Shown here in pieces: positions 45,597-55,427 of a stretch of DNA of 64,000 bases. The number at the start of each line of letters is the position of its first letter. Positions within the stretch are counted from its first letter, which is position 1. Origin of the DNA: Bacillus sp. FJAT-42315 (lineage in GTDB: Bacteria; Bacillota; Bacilli; Bacillales; Domibacillaceae). The DNA lies in contig NZ_KZ454941.1 in the NCBI RefSeq assembly GCF_002797375.1, positions 1,192,493 to 1,256,492 on the forward strand, written 5' to 3'. The position numbers and the translations under genes are program-made. Below the pieces are notes generated by a model that saw nothing but the letters and a program-made list of their open reading frames with translations, did no database searches and was not told the origin of the DNA.

Positions 45597-45597
45597 T

Positions 45598-45625
45598 GAA
45601 CAAGCTACCTATATAGGGCTTGTTC
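45598..45625 (+). repeat. 28-bp direct repeat, right copy with the T tract
   Basis: Second copy of the accDA terminator hairpin. It is followed by TCTTTTTTT, so this copy keeps the full form of a rho-independent terminator. Confidence 0.9.
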
Positions 45626-45659
45626 TCTTTTTTTAGTTTGTTTTTCATCATTCAAACGA

Positions 45660-45746
45660 AAGAAAACGCTTCCAACTTTAAAAATTTATTATTTATTTGT
45701 AAAGCTATCGTTCAGCATTGTTAAGGTCAGACCTTTCTGTTATTTT
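45660..45746 (+). promoter_or_regulatory. pfkA-pyk control region: cre-like site, promoter, operator
   Basis: A cre-like site AAGAAAACGCTTCCA (45660-45674) matches WTGNAANCGNWNNCW with one mismatch and lies roughly 85 bases before the predicted start, a position used for CcpA activation. The promoter is TTGTTA (45718-45723), 17 bases, TATTTT (45741-45746). The palindrome AAGGTC-A-GACCTT (45723-45735) fills the spacer and shares the GGTC-N-GACC core with the site at the malic enzyme operon. Confidence 0.55.
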
Positions 45747-45773
45747 AAAATAGATAAGAGAACTTTTGCATGA

Positions 45774-46766
<993 letters not shown>

Positions 46767-46795
46767 GAAGCACCTAACTTTAGGAGGATACAAAA

Positions 46796-48559
46796 ATGAG
46801 AAAGACAAAGATTGTGTGTACGATTGGTCCGGCAAGTGAAAGCTTAGACATGTTGACAAGTTTAATGGAAGCAGGGATGAATGTCGCTCGGTTAAATTTC
46901 TCTCACGGAAATCATGAGGAGCACGCGTTACGTATTCAAACGATTCGAAAAGCGGCAGAGATGACTGGGAAGTCCATAGGTATCTTATTAGATACGAAAG
47001 GACCAGAAATCCGAACGCATAATATGGAAAACGAATCGATTGAATTAGTTGCAGGTAGCGATGTTGTAGTTTCTATGACAGAAGTTCTTGGTACGCCGGA
47101 AAAATTTTCTGTGACGTATAGCGGGCTAATCAATGATGTAACGAATGGTAGCAAAATTTTATTGGATGATGGATTAATTGCTCTAGAAGTCGTTGGAATT
47201 GACCCACATAAAAATGAAATTCAGACAAAGGTATTAAATAGCGGTACATTGAAAAATAAAAAAGGCGTGAACGTACCAGGTGTATCGGTCAACCTTCCTG
47301 GAATCACTGAAAAAGACGCGGAAGATATCGAATTTGGTATTCGTCAAGACATTGATTTTATCGCAGCTTCTTTCGTTCGTCGTCCATCCGATGTGTTAGA
47401 AATTCGTGAGTTGCTTGAAAAACATGGCGCGGATCATATTCAAATCATTCCGAAAATCGAGAATCAAGAAGGTGTAGATAACATCGATAGCATTCTTGAA
47501 GTATCCGATGGCTTGATGGTGGCACGTGGAGACTTAGGTGTAGAAATTCCAGCAGAAGAAGTGCCGCTTGTGCAGAAGAATTTAATTTTAAAATGTAATG
47601 TGCTTGGAAAGCCGGTCATTACAGCGACACAAATGCTTGATTCGATGCAACGCAACCCTCGCCCGACACGCGCGGAAGCAAGTGACGTGGCCAATGCGAT
47701 TTTCGATGGAACAGATGCGATTATGTTGTCAGGAGAAACAGCTGCAGGAATGTATCCAGTCGAAGCGGTAAAAACGATGCATAACATCGCTGATCGCACA
47801 GAAACGGCGCTTAATTACTCGGATATTTTGACTAGCCGTAGCAAATTAAGCAACCGTCGTACAATGACAGATGCAATTGGACAATCAGTTGCTCATACGT
47901 CAAATAATCTCGATGTGAAAGCAATTGTAACACCGACTGAAAGCGGTCATACCGCACGAATGATTTCGCGTTACCGCTCAAAAGCACCAATTGTGGCGGT
48001 TACTTCGAATGAACGCATCTCTCGAAGCCTCTCGCTCGTTTGGGGAGTTTTTTCAAAGATCGGGCCAACTGTGAAAACAACGGATGACATGCTTGAGTTA
48101 GCGGTGCAACAAAGCTTGACAACGGGTCTTGTTGAACATGGCGATTTAATCGTGATCACAGCTGGTGTTCCTGTAGGTGAATCCGGTACAACGAACTTAA
48201 TGAAAATCCATATCGTTGGCGATGTTCTCATGAAGGGGCAAGGAATTGGTCGCAAATCTGCTTATGGTAAAGTGGCTGTCGCAAAAAATGCTGCTGAAGC
48301 TTTTGAAAAAGTAGAAGAAGGCTCTATTTTAGTGACGCTCGGTACAGACAAAGAAATGGTACAGGTGATCGAAAAATGTGCGGCTATTATCACCGAAGAA
48401 GGTGGTCTAACAAGTCATGCTGCGGTTGTGGGCATCAATTTAGGAATCCCAGTGATTGTTGGTGTGGAAAAGGCTGTTTCCATGTTAAATGATGGACAAG
48501 AAATTACAGTCGATGCTGCTCGTGGAATTATTTACAACGGTCATGCGAACGTACTATAA
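46796..48559 (+). CDS. pyk: Pyruvate kinase with C-terminal PEP-utilising domain
   Basis: Converts phosphoenolpyruvate and ADP to pyruvate and ATP. Core motifs: [12 protein letters not shown] at the N-terminus, [29 protein letters not shown], the active-site [15 protein letters not shown] and [18 protein letters not shown] string (here [16 protein letters not shown]). The C-terminal extra domain with [19 protein letters not shown] is the PEP-utilising-enzyme-like swivel found in Bacillus pyruvate kinases. The 587 residues are full length. TTAGGAGGATACAAA precedes the ATG. It is the second gene of the pfkA operon. Confidence 0.98.
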   Translation: MRKTKIVCTIGPASESLDMLTSLMEAGMNVARLNFSHGNHEEHALRIQTIRKAAEMTGKSIGILLDTKGPEIRTHNMENESIELVAGSDVVVSMTEVLGTPEKFSVTYSGLINDVTNGSKILLDDGLIALEVVGIDPHKNEIQTKVLNSGTLKNKKGVNVPGVSVNLPGITEKDAEDIEFGIRQDIDFIAASFVRRPSDVLEIRELLEKHGADHIQIIPKIENQEGVDNIDSILEVSDGLMVARGDLGVEIPAEEVPLVQKNLILKCNVLGKPVITATQMLDSMQRNPRPTRAEASDVANAIFDGTDAIMLSGETAAGMYPVEAVKTMHNIADRTETALNYSDILTSRSKLSNRRTMTDAIGQSVAHTSNNLDVKAIVTPTESGHTARMISRYRSKAPIVAVTSNERISRSLSLVWGVFSKIGPTVKTTDDMLELAVQQSLTTGLVEHGDLIVITAGVPVGESGTTNLMKIHIVGDVLMKGQGIGRKSAYGKVAVAKNAAEAFEKVEEGSILVTLGTDKEMVQVIEKCAAIITEEGGLTSHAAVVGINLGIPVIVGVEKAVSMLNDGQEITVDAARGIIYNGHANVL

Positions 48560-48654
48560 GTAACAATGGATGTTTCAAGCTGTTTTTTTTCTCTTTTTTT
48601 CAGCTGCATGATATAATAAAGGTCAGATTTCATTAAAAAAAGGAGAATGATTCA

Positions 48655-49044
48655 TTGAGAATAATCATTCCAATTTTCATTATTGTGCCAGCTATAGAGC
48701 TTAGTGTTTTAATGTATTCAAGCAAGCTGTGGGGCATTTTACCGACGTTTTTGTTGATTTTAGCAACCGGCTTTTTAGGGGCGTATTTAGCCAAGAAGCA
48801 AGGATTGCAAGCGGTTGAAAAATTGAAAGCGGACATGCAAATGGGTCAGTACATGGGGGATGCTGTCTTAGATGGCGTTTGTATATTAGTGGGAGGGCTC
48901 CTGTTATTAACTCCCGGATTCATGACAGATACGCTTGGCTTTTTATTGCTATTCCCAGCTACGAGGAAATATTTTAAGCCACTTCTGTACAAAATATTTC
49001 GTCGCTTATTCCAAGGCGGTAGCAACATCATTATTATGAAATAA
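48655..49044 (+). CDS. fxsA: FxsA-family membrane protein
   Basis: A 129-residue membrane protein (YtzA in B. subtilis). Hydrophobic segments include IIIPIFIIVPAIELSVLM and LWGILPTFLLILATGFLGAY, followed by the conserved AKKQGLQAVEKLKADMQ and LLLTPGFMTDTLGFLLLFP. E. coli FxsA was found as a suppressor of phage T7 exclusion by the F plasmid; its function here is unknown. The start is TTG, placed 11 bases after AAAAGGAG. It lies about 95 bases after pyk and has its own TATAAT upstream. Confidence 0.9.
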   Translation: MRIIIPIFIIVPAIELSVLMYSSKLWGILPTFLLILATGFLGAYLAKKQGLQAVEKLKADMQMGQYMGDAVLDGVCILVGGLLLLTPGFMTDTLGFLLLFPATRKYFKPLLYKIFRRLFQGGSNIIIMK

Positions 49045-49045
49045 A

Positions 49046-49080
49046 AAAACGTCAGCACTTATGCTGACGTTTTATTTTTG
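49046..49080. terminator. Bidirectional terminator between fxsA and ytvI
   Basis: AAAACGTCAGCA / TGCTGACGTTTT with a 4-nt loop and A/T tracts on both sides. It overlaps the last codons of ytvI. Confidence 0.9.
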
Positions 49081-50202
49081 TGCTGTTGGAGTGTCTTTCC
49101 CCATAATATATTGCCAAAGGTCAGAAAATACACCAGCGCTTCGTAGTGAGTTGAGAATCACTAATGTCACAGGTCCTAAAATCAGTCCGAAAAAGCCAAC
49201 AAGCTTAAAACCGATGAATAAAGCGATTAAGGTGGCAAGGGGGTCTAAGCCGATGCTAGATGACAAAATCTTTGGCTCCATAATTTGACGCTGAACAACA
49301 ACGATCGTATACAGAATCGTCAACCCGATGGCAAGACCAGGATCTCCTGCAATAAATTCATAAATAATCCAGGGAACGAATATAGCCCCTGTTCCTAAGT
49401 AAGGAAGGACGTCAACGAGACCGGTAATTAAAGCGAGTGTGATTGCATAGTTGACTTTCAATATGAGAAAACCTATTAATACGATGACAGTCGTGATCGA
49501 AACGAGCGTCATCGTTGCTTTTACATAGCCAAACAGTGCTTGCTTCAGTGAAGAGAATACTCGAATGATGCTGAAGGACGCTTTATTTGGTAAAAAGGTA
49601 GAAAAATGCTGTTGTAGCCGTTCCCAGTCCTTGCTAATGAAAAAGGCGGCAAGAAAAGAGAAGATGATCACCGTCGCAAAATTAGGAATCCAAGAGATTA
49701 AATTAGGTAGCTTCAAAAAGAAGTTTTGCAAAAAGTCTCCCGCAGTAGAAGCGAATGTTTCGCTAGCATTTTTGATGTTCGTTAAAATGGTCTCTTGCTG
49801 ACCCGTTCCTAAAGATTGGAACATACCGGATATTCGTTCGTAAAAAGGAATGATTTGAGACGTAAACAATTCTTCAAAATACTTTACCATCGTGTTGATA
49901 TGGTTTGGTACGACGTTTGCGAAATAGTTCGCACCTGATACAATTTCCGCAATGAGTAATGTGATGATACCAGCAAACAGCGCGATTATGGTGATAATCG
50001 ATGTCACCACAGCTGCAGGACGCGGAAATTTCGCCTTGTTTTCTAAAAAACGGATAAACGGTTTCATTAAAAAGGCGATAGCAAATCCTATAATAAAAGG
50101 ATAAGTTACTTTTGCGATATAATATAAAGCAACAAACAGTAAGACAGTGGATACAACGACAATGAAAAATCTGACGAGTCGATCCCTGTTGACCGGATTC
50201 AT
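49072..50202 (-). CDS. ytvI: AI-2E family transporter YtvI
   Basis: A 376-residue membrane protein with about eight hydrophobic segments in the pattern of the AI-2E (PerM) family. Examples: FFIVVVSTVLLFVALYYIA, YPFIIGFAIAFLMKPFIRFL, VDVLPYLGTGAIFVPW and GFKLVGFFGLILGPVTLVIL. The DVLPYLG/ PxxGP-like motifs are family hallmarks. In B. subtilis ytvI is linked to sporulation by its TIGR family name; transport substrate is unknown. GGAGGTGTGTGA precedes the ATG. It is convergent with fxsA. Confidence 0.92.
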   Translation of the reverse strand: MNPVNRDRLVRFFIVVVSTVLLFVALYYIAKVTYPFIIGFAIAFLMKPFIRFLENKAKFPRPAAVVTSIITIIALFAGIITLLIAEIVSGANYFANVVPNHINTMVKYFEELFTSQIIPFYERISGMFQSLGTGQQETILTNIKNASETFASTAGDFLQNFFLKLPNLISWIPNFATVIIFSFLAAFFISKDWERLQQHFSTFLPNKASFSIIRVFSSLKQALFGYVKATMTLVSITTVIVLIGFLILKVNYAITLALITGLVDVLPYLGTGAIFVPWIIYEFIAGDPGLAIGLTILYTIVVVQRQIMEPKILSSSIGLDPLATLIALFIGFKLVGFFGLILGPVTLVILNSLRSAGVFSDLWQYIMGKDTPTAQK

Positions 50203-50302
50203 TCACACACCTCCATTAATCAGCAAATGTTTGTACTTATTGTAACGGTTTGGTTGCTTGAAGAAAAGAATAAAGCTTATATAGGAAGAGAAAGGAATGC
50301 TT

Positions 50303-50761
50303 ATGTTGCAGTCTTATTTATTTTTATTATTACTGTTGTTTATTAGCGTCATTGCTAAGAATCAATCACTTCTAATCGCTATCTCTGTTTTACTAGCGAT
50401 GAAAGTCATTGGTATCGATGAAAAGTTTTTTTCTATGTTTCAATCAAAAGGAATCAATTGGGGGGTGACGATTATTACCATCGCTGTGTTAGCTCCAATT
50501 GCGACAGGTGAGATTGGGTTTAAGGAGCTACAAGAAGCACTCAAATCGCCGTATGCTTGGATTGCGCTTATTTCAGGGATGGCAGTTGCCTTATTAGGCA
50601 AACAAGGAATCACTTTACTCGCGGAGGACCCTCATCTTACAACTGCTCTTGTGTTAGGGACGATTGCAGCGGTAGCGTTGTTTAATGGGGTAGCCGTTGG
50701 TCCGGTTATCGGAGCGGGGATTGCATATGTAGCAATGAAAATATTTGAAATATTTCAATAG
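50303..50761 (+). CDS. ytwI: DUF441 membrane protein YtwI
   Basis: A 152-residue protein with four membrane segments (SYLFLLLLLFISVIA, SLLIAISVLLAMKVIG, VTIITIAVLAPIATG, WIALISGMAVALLG and a final Gly-rich stretch). The DUF441 family is common in Bacillaceae and has no known function. I used the ATG at 50303, 6 bases after AAAGGA; the ATG at 50297 abuts that site. It is divergent from ytvI and precedes the TCA operon, as in B. subtilis. Confidence 0.88.
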   Translation: MLQSYLFLLLLLFISVIAKNQSLLIAISVLLAMKVIGIDEKFFSMFQSKGINWGVTIITIAVLAPIATGEIGFKELQEALKSPYAWIALISGMAVALLGKQGITLLAEDPHLTTALVLGTIAAVALFNGVAVGPVIGAGIAYVAMKIFEIFQ

Positions 50762-50882
50762 ATATTTATGCATTTTAAATGTATAATGTTACGTAAATAA
50801 ATAATTTTTCAGTATAACATGAAAAAAACTTTAGTTTTATTGGCAAAACAAAATATTTTTGACTATTTTTCGACGCTTTCGA

Positions 50883-50931
50883 TTCACAAAACATAGATAG
50901 TTGTTTATAATAGGAAATGAAAGCGCAACCT
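50883..50931 (+). promoter_or_regulatory. citZ promoter with cre site
   Basis: TTCACA (50883-50888) and TATAAT (50906-50911) are separated by 17 bases. ATGAAAGCGCAACCT (50917-50931) matches the cre consensus WTGNAANCGNWNNCW at every position and covers the expected transcription start, so CcpA should repress. citZ is a CcpA target in B. subtilis. Confidence 0.75.
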
Positions 50932-51044
50932 TTTACCAATTCTATTATGACTTTTGCTTCGTAGTTACTGAGCAAGCGCTCAATAATGTGGTGGTTTGAA
51001 AAAAGGTCTATGGGGAAATTTAAAGGCGAAGGAGAGAAAAACCT

Positions 51045-52160
51045 ATGACTACAACTCGTGGATTAGAAGGAGTAGTTGCAACAACGTCATCAGTTAGTTC
51101 AATTATTGATGATACTCTTACATATGCAGGCTATAACATTGATGACTTAGCAGAGAATGCAAGCTTTGAAGAAGTTATTTATTTGCTTTGGCACCGCCGT
51201 CTTCCTACACAAGCTGAACTAGATGAATTAAAGCAACAATTAGCGGATAATTATGATATTCCTCAAGAAGTATTTAACCACTTTAAAATGTATCCTATCG
51301 ATAAAGTCCATCCGATGGCAGCGTTACGTACTGCGATCTCTTTATTAGGTTTATATGATGATGAAGCAGATGTGATGACAGATGAGGCTAATTATCGAAA
51401 AGCCGTTCGCCTTCAAGCGAAAATTTCTACGCTCGTTACAGCTTTTGCACGCATTCGTAAAGGGCAAGAGCCGGTTGCTCCGCGCAAGGATTTAGGGTTA
51501 GCTGCAAACTTCTTGTACATGCTATCTGGTAAAGAGCCAGAAGCGATCGAAGTAGAAGCGTTTGATAAAGCGCTTGTATTGCATGCGGATCATGAATTAA
51601 ACGCATCAACATTTACAGCTCGTGTCTGTGTAGCGACGTTATCAGATGTGTATTCTGGTGTGACTGCAGCGATCAGTGCATTGAAAGGGCCTCTTCATGG
51701 TGGCGCGAACGAGCAAGTAATGAAAATGCTTTCTGAAATTGGTTCAGTAGATAACGTAGAACCATATATCTTAAATAAATTAAATAATAAAGAAAAAATT
51801 ATGGGGTTTGGCCATCGTGTCTACCGTCAAGGTGATCCGCGTGCAAAACATTTGCGCAAAATGTCTAAAAAATTGACAGAGATTACTGGCGAACCACAAT
51901 GGTACGAAATGTCTATGCAAATTGAAGAATTAGTGACATCTCAAAAAAATCTGCCGCCAAACGTAGACTTTTATTCTGCGTCTGTGTATCACAGCTTAGG
52001 AATTGAGCATGATTTATTTACGCCAATCTTCGCTGTAAGCCGTGTGTCCGGCTGGTTAGCACATATTTTAGAGCAATATTCTAATAACCGTTTAATCCGT
52101 CCTCGCGCGGAGTATACTGGTCCAGATATGCAAAAATTTGTACCAATTAATGAACGTTAA
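51045..52160 (+). CDS. citZ: Citrate synthase
   Basis: Condenses oxaloacetate and acetyl-CoA. The 371-residue type I-like Gram-positive enzyme has the catalytic histidines and aspartate in LHADHELNASTFTARV, SALKGPLHGGANEQV and IMGFGHRVYRQGDPRAKHL. AAGGAGAGAAAAACCT precedes the ATG. It heads citZ-icd-mdh, the oxidative entrance of the TCA cycle. A cre site on its promoter indicates glucose repression. An 11-bp hairpin follows before icd. Confidence 0.98.
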   Translation: MTTTRGLEGVVATTSSVSSIIDDTLTYAGYNIDDLAENASFEEVIYLLWHRRLPTQAELDELKQQLADNYDIPQEVFNHFKMYPIDKVHPMAALRTAISLLGLYDDEADVMTDEANYRKAVRLQAKISTLVTAFARIRKGQEPVAPRKDLGLAANFLYMLSGKEPEAIEVEAFDKALVLHADHELNASTFTARVCVATLSDVYSGVTAAISALKGPLHGGANEQVMKMLSEIGSVDNVEPYILNKLNNKEKIMGFGHRVYRQGDPRAKHLRKMSKKLTEITGEPQWYEMSMQIEELVTSQKNLPPNVDFYSASVYHSLGIEHDLFTPIFAVSRVSGWLAHILEQYSNNRLIRPRAEYTGPDMQKFVPINER

Positions 52161-52213
52161 TAATTCTGATATTTACAAAATGAATAAAAATTGTTGTAAT
52201 ATAAAGGTAAGTA

Positions 52214-52246
52214 CAAAGGCTAGACTGTCTGTGCATCTAGCCTTTG
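52214..52246 (+). other. Intercistronic hairpin between citZ and icd
   Basis: CAAAGGCTAGA / TCTAGCCTTTG, an 11-bp stem with an 11-nt loop and no strong T tract. It may attenuate read-through or protect processed ends, so that citZ and icd reach different levels. Confidence 0.65.
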
Positions 52247-52271
52247 ATTCTGGAATTGGAGGTATTGTAAG

Positions 52272-53540
52272 ATGACTCAAGGCGAAAAAATTACTGTACA
52301 AAATGGTGTGTTAAGCGTACCAAATCATCCGATTGTTCCATTTATCGAAGGGGACGGAATTGGTCCTGATATTTGGGCGGCAGCTTCTCGTGTGTTAGAT
52401 GCAGCTGTTGAAAAAGCTTACAATGGTGAAAAGAAAATCGAGTGGAAAGAAGTATATGCTGGAGAGAAAGCTTTCGATAGAACTGGTGAGTGGCTTCCAG
52501 CAGCAACTTTAGACGTAATTCGTGAATACTTAATTGCAATTAAAGGTCCTTTAACAACTCCAATTGGCGGTGGAATTCGTTCACTAAATGTGGCATTACG
52601 CCAAGAACTGGATTTATTTGTATGTCTTCGTCCGGTACGTTACTTCGATGGAGTTCCTTCACCGATCAAACGTCCAGAAGATACTGATATGGTAATTTTC
52701 CGTGAAAATACAGAAGATATTTATGCGGGTATTGAGTACGCTGAAGGTTCAGATGAAGTGAAGAAATTATTAGCATTCCTTCAAAATGAAATGGGCGTAA
52801 ATAAAATCCGTTTCCCTGAAACATCAGGTCTTGGAATTAAGCCGGTTTCTAAAGAAGGTACAACTCGTCTAGTTCGCTCAGCAATCAACTATGCGATTAA
52901 AGAAGGTCGTAAATCCGTTACTTTAGTACATAAAGGTAACATCATGAAATTCACTGAAGGTGCTTTTAAAAATTGGGGCTATGAGCTAGCTGAAAAAGAA
53001 TTTGGCGATCAAGTATTTACTTGGGCACAATACGATCAAATTAAAGAAGAGCAAGGAGCAGAAGCGGCGAACAAAGCACAAGCGGCTGCGGAAGCGGCTG
53101 GAAAAATCATCGTAAAAGATTCAATTGCTGATATTTTCCTTCAACAAATTTTAACTCGTCCGAAAGAGTTTGATGTCGTTGCGACAATGAACTTGAACGG
53201 AGACTATATCTCTGACGCTCTTGCTGCTCAAGTTGGTGGTATCGGTATCGCTCCTGGAGCAAACATTAACTACGAAACTGGACATGCTATTTTTGAAGCA
53301 ACTCACGGTACAGCTCCTAAATATGCAGGTTTGGATAAAGTAAACCCTTCATCTGTTCTTTTATCAGGTGTATTATTGCTTGAGCATTTAGGTTGGAATG
53401 AAGCAGCTCAAATGATTACAAAATCTGTAGAGAAAACAATTGCTTCTAAAGTCGTTACTTATGATTTTGCTCGCCTAATGGAAGGTGCAACTGAAGTTAA
53501 AACTTCCGAATTTGCTGATGAACTAATCAAAAACCTATAA
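52272..53540 (+). CDS. icd: Isocitrate dehydrogenase, NADP-dependent
   Basis: Oxidative decarboxylation of isocitrate to 2-oxoglutarate. The substrate-binding [19 protein letters not shown] includes the serine that is phosphorylated in E. coli, though Bacillus lacks that kinase. Other motifs: [33 protein letters not shown] and [20 protein letters not shown]. The 422 residues are typical of the homodimeric type. GGAGGTATTGTAAG precedes the ATG. It is the middle gene of citZ-icd-mdh. Confidence 0.98.
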   Translation: MTQGEKITVQNGVLSVPNHPIVPFIEGDGIGPDIWAAASRVLDAAVEKAYNGEKKIEWKEVYAGEKAFDRTGEWLPAATLDVIREYLIAIKGPLTTPIGGGIRSLNVALRQELDLFVCLRPVRYFDGVPSPIKRPEDTDMVIFRENTEDIYAGIEYAEGSDEVKKLLAFLQNEMGVNKIRFPETSGLGIKPVSKEGTTRLVRSAINYAIKEGRKSVTLVHKGNIMKFTEGAFKNWGYELAEKEFGDQVFTWAQYDQIKEEQGAEAANKAQAAAEAAGKIIVKDSIADIFLQQILTRPKEFDVVATMNLNGDYISDALAAQVGGIGIAPGANINYETGHAIFEATHGTAPKYAGLDKVNPSSVLLSGVLLLEHLGWNEAAQMITKSVEKTIASKVVTYDFARLMEGATEVKTSEFADELIKNL

Positions 53541-53552
53541 TCATTGATTGAT

Positions 53553-53582
53553 CCAAGGCGACCTTTTAAATGGTCGCCTTGG
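53553..53582 (+). other. Intercistronic hairpin between icd and mdh
   Basis: CCAAGGCGACC / GGTCGCCTTGG, an 11-bp GC-rich perfect stem with an 8-nt loop and no T tract. It is a possible attenuator or RNA-stability element. Confidence 0.7.
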
Positions 53583-53619
53583 CACTACATATTGATAATT
53601 TTTAAGGGGGCACTTAAAA

Positions 53620-54558
53620 ATGAGTTTGCAACGTAAAAAGATTTCTGTTATTGGTGCAGGTTTCACTGGTGCAACAACGGCTTTCTTACTTGCTCAAAAA
53701 GAGCTTGGAGATATCGTGTTGGTTGATATTCCACAAGCCGACGGTCCAACAAAAGGAAAAGCGCTGGACATGCTTGAGGCAAGCCCAGTTCAAGGTTTCG
53801 ATGCAAACATCATTGGTACTTCTAACTACGTAGATACGAAAGACTCCGACATCGTCATCATCACTGCTGGTATTGCTCGTAAGCCAGGCATGAGCCGCGA
53901 TGACTTAGTGCAAACAAACCAAAAAGTAATGAAAGCCGTCACGGGTGAAATCGTGAAAAATTCCCCAAACTGTACAATCCTTGTGTTAACAAACCCAGTA
54001 GATGCAATGACGTATACAGTTTATAAAGAGTCTGGCTTTCCTAAAAATCGCGTAATTGGACAATCGGGTGTACTAGATACAGCTCGCTTCCGTACATTTG
54101 TAGCCCAAGAATTAAACCTTTCAGTGAAAGATGTGACCGGCTTCGTTCTAGGTGGCCATGGAGATGACATGGTACCACTTGTACGTTACTCTTATGCTGG
54201 GGGTATTCCCTTAGAAACATTAATTCCAAAAGATCGTTTAGATGCAATTGTAGAACGTACACGTAAAGGTGGCGGTGAAATTGTAGCCCTTTTAGGTAAT
54301 GGTTCTGCTTACTATGCTCCAGCTGCTGCCCTTGTTGAAATGGCTGAAGCAATTCTTAAAGACCAACGTCGCGTCATTCCTTCCATCGCTTACTTAGAAG
54401 GCGAATATGGATTTGATGGCATTTACCTTGGTGTACCAACCATCCTTGGTAAAGGCGGTATCGAACAAATCATCGAGCTTGAATTAACAGAAGATGAAAA
54501 AGCAGCACTTGCTAAATCTGCTGACTCCGTTCGTAACGTAATGGAAGTACTTGCTTAA
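53620..54558 (+). CDS. mdh: Malate dehydrogenase
   Basis: NAD-dependent, lactate-dehydrogenase-like enzyme converting malate to oxaloacetate. The Rossmann loop [20 protein letters not shown], the [14 protein letters not shown] loop with substrate arginine, [16 protein letters not shown], and the catalytic histidine in [15 protein letters not shown] are visible. The 312-residue length is that of Bacillus Mdh. AAGGGGGCACTTAAAA precedes the ATG. Final gene of the TCA cluster, closed by a terminator. Confidence 0.98.
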   Translation: MSLQRKKISVIGAGFTGATTAFLLAQKELGDIVLVDIPQADGPTKGKALDMLEASPVQGFDANIIGTSNYVDTKDSDIVIITAGIARKPGMSRDDLVQTNQKVMKAVTGEIVKNSPNCTILVLTNPVDAMTYTVYKESGFPKNRVIGQSGVLDTARFRTFVAQELNLSVKDVTGFVLGGHGDDMVPLVRYSYAGGIPLETLIPKDRLDAIVERTRKGGGEIVALLGNGSAYYAPAAALVEMAEAILKDQRRVIPSIAYLEGEYGFDGIYLGVPTILGKGGIEQIIELELTEDEKAALAKSADSVRNVMEVLA

Positions 54559-54573
54559 TTTGAAAGAAATGAG

Positions 54574-54611
54574 AAGGGGATGTCTTGCTTATGGAGACAT
54601 CTCCTTTTTTT
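54574..54611 (+). terminator. Terminator of citZ-icd-mdh
   Basis: AGGGGATGTCT / AGACATCTCCT followed by TTTTTT. Confidence 0.9.
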
Positions 54612-54710
54612 GAGTGAACAGTTGGCTCCTCTTTTCTTCTCCTTTCTTAAATGAAGCAAATTATATATAATAGATTAGGAATAGTTACTATTTCATTTGA
54701 GGAGGACGGC

Positions 54711-55427
54711 ATGGCAAAGACGATTTTAGTTGTTGACGATGAGCAATCTATCGTCACATTAATTAAATATAATTTGGAGCAAGCTGGTTATCAAGTTCTT
54801 ACTGCTTTTGATGGGCGAGAGGGGCTTGAGAAAGCAATAGAGGAAAGTCCAGATTTAATGATTCTTGATTGGATGCTTCCAGGTATGGATGGGATGGAAG
54901 TATGTAAAGAGTTAAGACAGAGAAAAGTTAGTACGCCTATTTTGATGCTCACGGCAAAGGATGAGGAATTTGATAAGGTGCTGGGGCTAGAACTAGGGGC
55001 TGATGATTATATGACTAAGCCATTTAGTCCTAGAGAATTACTTGCGCGAGTGAAAGCGATTTTACGTCGACTTCAGCATTTAACGAAAGAAGAAGAAGTC
55101 GTTGAAAGTGAAGATCGCTATTTTGAAGTGTCTGAGCTAAGAATATTTCCAGATCAATATGAAGCTTATTTTCTAGAGGATTTGCTTGAATTGACACCGA
55201 AGGAATTTGAATTACTGCTTTATTTGGTGGAAAATAAAGGGCGAGTATTGACTCGTGATCAGTTATTGAGTGCCGTCTGGAAATATGATTTTGCTGGGGA
55301 TACGCGAATTGTTGATGTCCACATTAGTCATTTGCGAGAAAAAATTGAAAAAAATACGAGAAAGCCACAGTACATAAAGACGATCAGGGGGCTTGGCTAT
55401 AAGCTTGAGGAGCCAAAAACTTCATGA
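54711..55427 (+). CDS. phoP: Two-component response regulator PhoP
   Basis: OmpR-family regulator of the phosphate-starvation response. The receiver domain has the acidic pocket ILVVDDEQS, the phospho-accepting aspartate in LMILDWMLPGMDG near residue 53, and the lysine in DDYMTKPFSPREL. The C-terminal winged helix reads LLELTPKEFELLLYLVENKG and VWKYDFAGDTRIVDVHISHL. The ATG at 54711 follows GAGGAGGACGGC; an in-frame ATG at 54651 is upstream of that site. It overlaps phoR by ATGA. The order mdh-phoP-phoR is as in B. subtilis. Confidence 0.96.
   Translation: MAKTILVVDDEQSIVTLIKYNLEQAGYQVLTAFDGREGLEKAIEESPDLMILDWMLPGMDGMEVCKELRQRKVSTPILMLTAKDEEFDKVLGLELGADDYMTKPFSPRELLARVKAILRRLQHLTKEEEVVESEDRYFEVSELRIFPDQYEAYFLEDLLELTPKEFELLLYLVENKGRVLTRDQLLSAVWKYDFAGDTRIVDVHISHLREKIEKNTRKPQYIKTIRGLGYKLEEPKTS

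Larger units (their letters stand above)
44043..45597 (-). mobile_element. IS1182-family insertion sequence
   Basis: A 1555-bp element between two 28-bp direct repeats. The ends are imperfect inverted repeats: AGTTTGTAGACAAA on the left and AGACTGTAGACAAA (reverse complement) on the right. It carries one intact transposase gene. The left end holds a 17-18-bp hairpin (44053-44092) after the transposase stop, and the right end holds another (45556-45596) ahead of the gene, which may block transcription from outside. The intact ends and repeats suggest recent movement. Confidence 0.9.

Noticed and set aside
47464..47799. 111-residue minus-strand frame inside pyk
   Set aside because: Antisense shadow of a highly conserved gene with no ribosome site.
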